Positions 58,521-64,000 of a stretch of DNA of 64,000 bases are shown here, one piece after another. The position numbers were made by a program, and so were the translations under genes. Each line of letters starts with the position of its first letter. Within the stretch, counting starts at the first letter, position 1. The notes below the pieces were generated by a model. The model was not told the origin of the DNA. It searched no databases and was given only the letters and a program-made list of their open reading frames with translations. Source of the stretch: Streptomyces sp. NRRL S-350 (GTDB lineage: Bacteria > Actinomycetota > Actinomycetes > Streptomycetales > Streptomycetaceae); contig NZ_JOHO01000034.1 of NCBI RefSeq assembly GCF_000719705.1, positions 25,533-89,532 on the forward strand, given 5' to 3'.

Positions 58521-59006
58521 GTGACCGCCCACCTCACCGCCCGCCCGCACCGCCGCCCGCACACCCCTGACACCGGCGCCTGCGACCCGGCCGGGCGCCG
58601 CCCGCGCCACCCCCGCGCCGCCTGTCCCGGCGCGGACCCGGCCGCCGGCCAGGGCCGTCGCGGCCAGGACCCGCGGAGCCACGACCCCCGGGCCCTGGCC
58701 GCCCGGTTCGCCCACCAGCTGGTCGAGGTGCTCACCGGCGCGCGGCCCTCCGGCCAGCTGATGCGGCACACCAGCCTGGACGGCTACGGGCAGCTGGCCT
58801 CGCTGGTCCGGGCCGGTGCGCTCCGCCGCGGCGGCGTCGCCGACCGGCCCCGGCTCGGCCCGGTGCACGACCGCTCGCCCTCGCCCGACGCGGTGGAGGC
58901 CTGCGTACGGGTCGACCTCGGCCGCCGGCACCACATGGTGGCCTTCCGCCTGGAACAGCGCGGCCCGGCCGGGCAGTGGCAGTGCACCGCCGTGGAGGCC
59001 CGGTGA
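58521..59006 (+). CDS. Rv3235-family protein
   Basis: A 161-residue protein. The N-terminal 55 residues are His/Arg/Pro-rich and disordered. The conserved domain (about 58-161) has ARFAHQLVEVLTGARPSGQLMRHTSLDGYGQLA and ends VAFRLEQRGPAGQWQCTAVEAR. The family is named after an M. tuberculosis gene close to secA (Rv3240c); its position here, tail to tail with secA, keeps that neighbourhood. Function is unknown. GTG at 58521 with AGGAG five bases upstream is the start. A 30-bp tandem repeat spans its stop codon. Confidence 0.8.
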   Translation: MTAHLTARPHRRPHTPDTGACDPAGRRPRHPRAACPGADPAAGQGRRGQDPRSHDPRALAARFAHQLVEVLTGARPSGQLMRHTSLDGYGQLASLVRAGALRRGGVADRPRLGPVHDRSPSPDAVEACVRVDLGRRHHMVAFRLEQRGPAGQWQCTAVEAR

Positions 59007-59059
59007 GAGGGCCGGCGCCACGCGGTGGCCCGGTGAGCGGCCGGCGCCACGCGGTGGCC
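59001..59059. repeat. Tandem repeat, two ~30-bp units, spanning the Rv3235-like stop codon
   Basis: Units 59001-59030 (30 bp) and 59031-59059 (29 bp) are identical apart from one change and one missing base. The TGA (59004-59006) lies in the first unit. Confidence 0.85.
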
Positions 59060-59068
59060 CGGGGAACG

Positions 59069-59108
59069 GCGCAGGGCGCCGCCCCGGTCCGGGTACGGCG
59101 CCCTGCGC
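59069..59108. terminator. Bidirectional terminator between Rv3235-like gene and secA
   Basis: GCGCAGGGCGCCG and CGGCGCCCTGCGC form a 13-bp stem; CCCGG/CCGGG can pair within the loop. Confidence 0.75.
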
Positions 59109-59125
59109 GGCGTCCTGCGGCCTGC

Positions 59126-61888
<2,763 letters not shown>

Positions 61889-62129
61889 TTGAGCGGGCTC
61901 CTTGCCTGTATTGGCACTGGACGACTGCACGACGGGTTCACCCCACCGCACGGGCCATCGTATGCGAGGAGTCCAATGCCCCGGGAGGTGCGTCAGCACG
62001 GTATTCCCGTGTCACCCGCGCGGGCACATGGCCCGATAGTGCCCCCACCGGGACAAAACGGTCGGTCGGTCGAGGAGTTGGCTCCGTATTCGGATGCCCG
62101 CCCTCCCCCCGCCGCGGAATAATCCGCGC

Positions 62130-62687
62130 ATGGCACAGCCTCGCACCGAATCCGTCACCCTCACCACCGACCGCCTGGTCCTGCGCGCCCCGCGGGAATC
62201 CGACGTCGACGCCGTGTTCGCCGCCTGCCAGGACGCGGAGATCCAGCGCTGGACGGTCGTGCCCTCGCCGTACCGGCGGGAGGACGCGGAGTTCTTCGTG
62301 CGCGACCTCGCCCCCGAGGGCTGGCGCACCGGCGGGAACCGGATCTGGTGCGTGTTCGAGCGCGGGTCCGGCGCCCTGGTCGGCTCGCAGGGCCTCGTCC
62401 TGCGCCCGCACGACCCCGGCTGCGCCGAAGTCGGCTGGTGGGCGGCGAAGGAGTTCCGCGGCCGCGGCTACACCGTCGAGGCGGCCCGCGCCGTCGCCCG
62501 CTACGGCCTGCGCGACCTCGGCCTGCGCCGCCTGGAGTGGCACGCCTACGTCGGCAACGACGGCTCCCGCGCCGTCGCCGAGAAGGTCGGTTTCCGTTTC
62601 GAGGGCACCCTGCGCTCGTACGCCGAGCAGCGCGGCGTCTTCCACGACGCCTGGGTCGCCTCGCTGCTGGCCTCCGACCCGGCCTGA
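62130..62687 (+). CDS. GNAT-family N-acetyltransferase (RimJ/RimL type)
   Basis: A 185-residue acetyltransferase of the GNAT_3/RimJ-like group. LTTDRLVLRAPRESDVDAVF begins the fold. Acetyl-CoA-binding motif A is FRGRGYTVEAARAVARYG, and RLEWHAYVGNDGSRAVAEKVGFRFEG follows. It acetylates an amine, perhaps a protein N-terminus or a small molecule. ATG at 62130 is used; an in-frame ATG at 62094 would add 12 residues of low complexity. A short inverted repeat GCGGAATAATCCGC sits just upstream. The gene is 56 bp before the YcaQ-like gene. Confidence 0.88.
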   Translation: MAQPRTESVTLTTDRLVLRAPRESDVDAVFAACQDAEIQRWTVVPSPYRREDAEFFVRDLAPEGWRTGGNRIWCVFERGSGALVGSQGLVLRPHDPGCAEVGWWAAKEFRGRGYTVEAARAVARYGLRDLGLRRLEWHAYVGNDGSRAVAEKVGFRFEGTLRSYAEQRGVFHDAWVASLLASDPA

Positions 62688-62743
62688 GCACCGCCGGACC
62701 CGGCCCGGGGCCGGTGTCGGTGCCCCGGGCTACGCTCGCCGCC

Positions 62744-63955
62744 ATGACCGCCGCAGCCGCCCACCGCAGCCCCGTCACCGTCCTGAGCGCCGACGACGCC
62801 CGTCGGATGGCCCTGCGGGCCCAAGGCCTGCTGGGCGCGCCCGACCGCCGCGCCGGGGTGCGCGGGGTCCTGCGGCACCTGGGCGCCGTCCAGCTGGACA
62901 CCATCTCGGTGCTCGCCCGCTCGCACGAGCTGGTGCCGTACGCCCGCCTCGGCGCGGTCGGCCGCCCCGCCGTCGAAGCGGCGTACTGGGGCGGGGGCAC
63001 CAGCTTCGAGTACTGGTCGCACGCGGCGTGCATCCTGCCGGTCGAGGAGTGGCCGCTGTTCGCCTTCCGGCGCCGCCGCTACCGCGCCCGCGGCCACCTC
63101 TGGGGCCACCAGGTCACCCCCGAGGCCTACCGGCTGGTGCTGGACAAGCTGCGCGCCGAGGGGCCGTTGACCTCCACCGAGCTGGGCGGCGCCAAGAAGA
63201 CCGCCGAGTGGTGGGACTGGTCCGACGCCAAGATCGCGGTCGAGCGGGCGCTGGCCTTCGGCGACGTGGTCTGCACCGAGCGCCGCGGCTGGAAGCGCGT
63301 CTACGCCCTGGCCGAACAGGCCATCCCGGACGCCCTGTTCGGTCAGGACCGGTCGGACGAGGAGTGCGTGCGCACCCTGGTCGCCCAGGCCGGCGCCGCG
63401 CTCGGCGTCGCCACCCGGGCCGATCTGCTGGACTACCACCGGCTGCGCGCCGAGGAGTTGGACCCGGTGCTCGCGGACTGCGGGCTCGTCCCGGTCGAGG
63501 TGGCCGGCTGGGGCCCGGACGGCACCGCGGCCCCCGCCTGGGCCGATCCGGCCGCCCTCGCCACCACCCCGCGCGGGCGCCACCGCACCACGCTGCTCTC
63601 GCCGTTCGACTCGCTGGTCTGGGACCGCGCCCGCACCGAGCGGATCTTCGACATGGCGCACCGGCTGGAGGCGTACACCCCCAAGCACAAGCGGGTGCAC
63701 GGCTACTTCGCGATGCCGCTGCTGGCCGGCGGCCGGCTGGTGGGCCGGGTCGACCCGGCCCGCGAGGGGCGCACCCTGGTCGCCCGGCAGGTCTCGCTGA
63801 CCGGTGGCCGCGGACGGGACGCCCGGCACGTCGAGGCACTGGCGACGGCCCTGCGCGAGGCGGCCGCCTGGGTCGGCTGCGACACCGTGCGGGTCGGGGC
63901 GCTGCACGACGAGCGACTGCGACCGGCCCTGGAGAAGCTGCTGGCGGACGACTGA
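62744..63955 (+). CDS. YcaQ/AlkX-type winged-helix DNA glycosylase (HTH_42)
   Basis: A 403-residue HTH_42-superfamily protein. The catalytic motif reads QLD in LGAVQLDTISVLARSHEL, the QxD form of the E. coli YcaQ (AlkX) subfamily, not the QxQ of AlkZ. YcaQ excises alkylated bases and unhooks interstrand crosslinks. The conserved YWSHAACILPVEEWPLF and the C-terminal LLSPFDSLVWDRARTERIFD are present. It appears complete, with its stop 26 bp before the adapter. The gene is not next to a biosynthetic cluster, so general repair is the likely role. Confidence 0.87.
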   Translation: MTAAAAHRSPVTVLSADDARRMALRAQGLLGAPDRRAGVRGVLRHLGAVQLDTISVLARSHELVPYARLGAVGRPAVEAAYWGGGTSFEYWSHAACILPVEEWPLFAFRRRRYRARGHLWGHQVTPEAYRLVLDKLRAEGPLTSTELGGAKKTAEWWDWSDAKIAVERALAFGDVVCTERRGWKRVYALAEQAIPDALFGQDRSDEECVRTLVAQAGAALGVATRADLLDYHRLRAEELDPVLADCGLVPVEVAGWGPDGTAAPAWADPAALATTPRGRHRTTLLSPFDSLVWDRARTERIFDMAHRLEAYTPKHKRVHGYFAMPLLAGGRLVGRVDPAREGRTLVARQVSLTGGRGRDARHVEALATALREAAAWVGCDTVRVGALHDERLRPALEKLLADD

Positions 63956-63981
63956 GCCGCCCCCGCCGACCCGACCCGACC

Positions 63982-64000
63982 CTGTCTCTTATACACATCT
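63982..64000 (+). other. Nextera transposase mosaic-end adapter (sequencing artefact)
   Basis: The final 19 bases, CTGTCTCTTATACACATCT, are exactly the Tn5/Nextera mosaic end. This is library adapter left on a contig end, not organism DNA. On the minus strand it gives spurious ORFs beginning MCIRDR and MYKRQ. Confidence 0.97.

Noticed and set aside
63114..63998. Minus-strand protein starting MCIRDR
   Set aside because: Its start comes from the sequencing adapter and the rest is antisense to the YcaQ-like gene.

Overview
The window is about 73% G+C, every confident gene reads as an actinobacterial protein, and starts are often GTG or TTG. The order murA - hupA - malic enzyme - HelD - ssrA - smpB - ftsX/ftsE - prfB - two Ser/Thr kinases - NAD-glutamate dehydrogenase - secA is, as I remember it, the conserved core order of Streptomyces chromosomes. 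The source is therefore a member of the Streptomycetaceae (Streptomyces or Kitasatospora). The right end is a physical contig end: its last 19 bases are the Nextera transposase mosaic-end adapter, not genome.

Layout. 1-6 kb: the 3' end of a two-component operon, a small anchored protein, an Lrp regulator, an S16 Lon-like anchored protease, an IclR regulator and a superfamily-2 helicase. 6.3-10.8 kb: a translationally coupled operon of class F-type sortase, esterase and aminoacyl-phosphatidylglycerol synthase, i.e. a cell-envelope modification unit. 11.2-14.5 kb: a deacetylase-like lipoprotein, an MFS transporter, and a guanidine exporter preceded by a guanidine-III riboswitch. 14.57 kb: tRNA-Cys(GCA). 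14.8-19.3 kb: a three-subunit xanthine-dehydrogenase-like operon whose large subunit has lost key molybdenum-cofactor and catalytic residues. 19.6-24.2 kb: a GH20 hexosaminidase with a DasR-like operator, DUF3039, YqgE, MurA and HU. 24.7-29.4 kb: an ACT-domain malic enzyme, a candidate structured small RNA, a HelD-type RNA polymerase helicase and tmRNA. 29.5-34.6 kb: SmpB, an S41 protease, FtsX, FtsE, a small zinc-ribbon membrane protein and RF2. 34.7-41.4 kb: two transmembrane Ser/Thr kinases and, divergently, a ubiquitin-like/FHA/FtsK-like ATPase. 41.6-48.3 kb: a complete conservon (cvnA-B-C-D plus two cytochromes P450) with a coupled enoyl-CoA hydratase. 48.6-55.5 kb: large NAD-glutamate dehydrogenase and P5C dehydrogenase, two steps of proline/glutamate catabolism. 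55.6-64 kb: HAD, DUF6912-like, patatin, Rv3235-like, SecA, GNAT and YcaQ/AlkX-like genes.

Together these are mostly housekeeping genes: wall synthesis (MurA), division (FtsEX), secretion (SecA), translation rescue and termination (tmRNA/SmpB/RF2), chromosome structure (HU) and carbon/nitrogen metabolism. They are interleaved with Streptomyces-type signalling modules (kinases, conservon). I see no biosynthetic gene cluster, prophage, CRISPR array, insertion sequence or origin. The most novel-looking items are the degenerate xanthine-dehydrogenase-like operon, the sortase/esterase/lipid-aminoacylation operon with a rhomboid-like fusion, the EssC-like FHA ATPase beside the kinases, the candidate RNA at 26.4 kb, three tandem repeats that each span a stop codon, and a glutamate dehydrogenase frame that runs through its own terminator.
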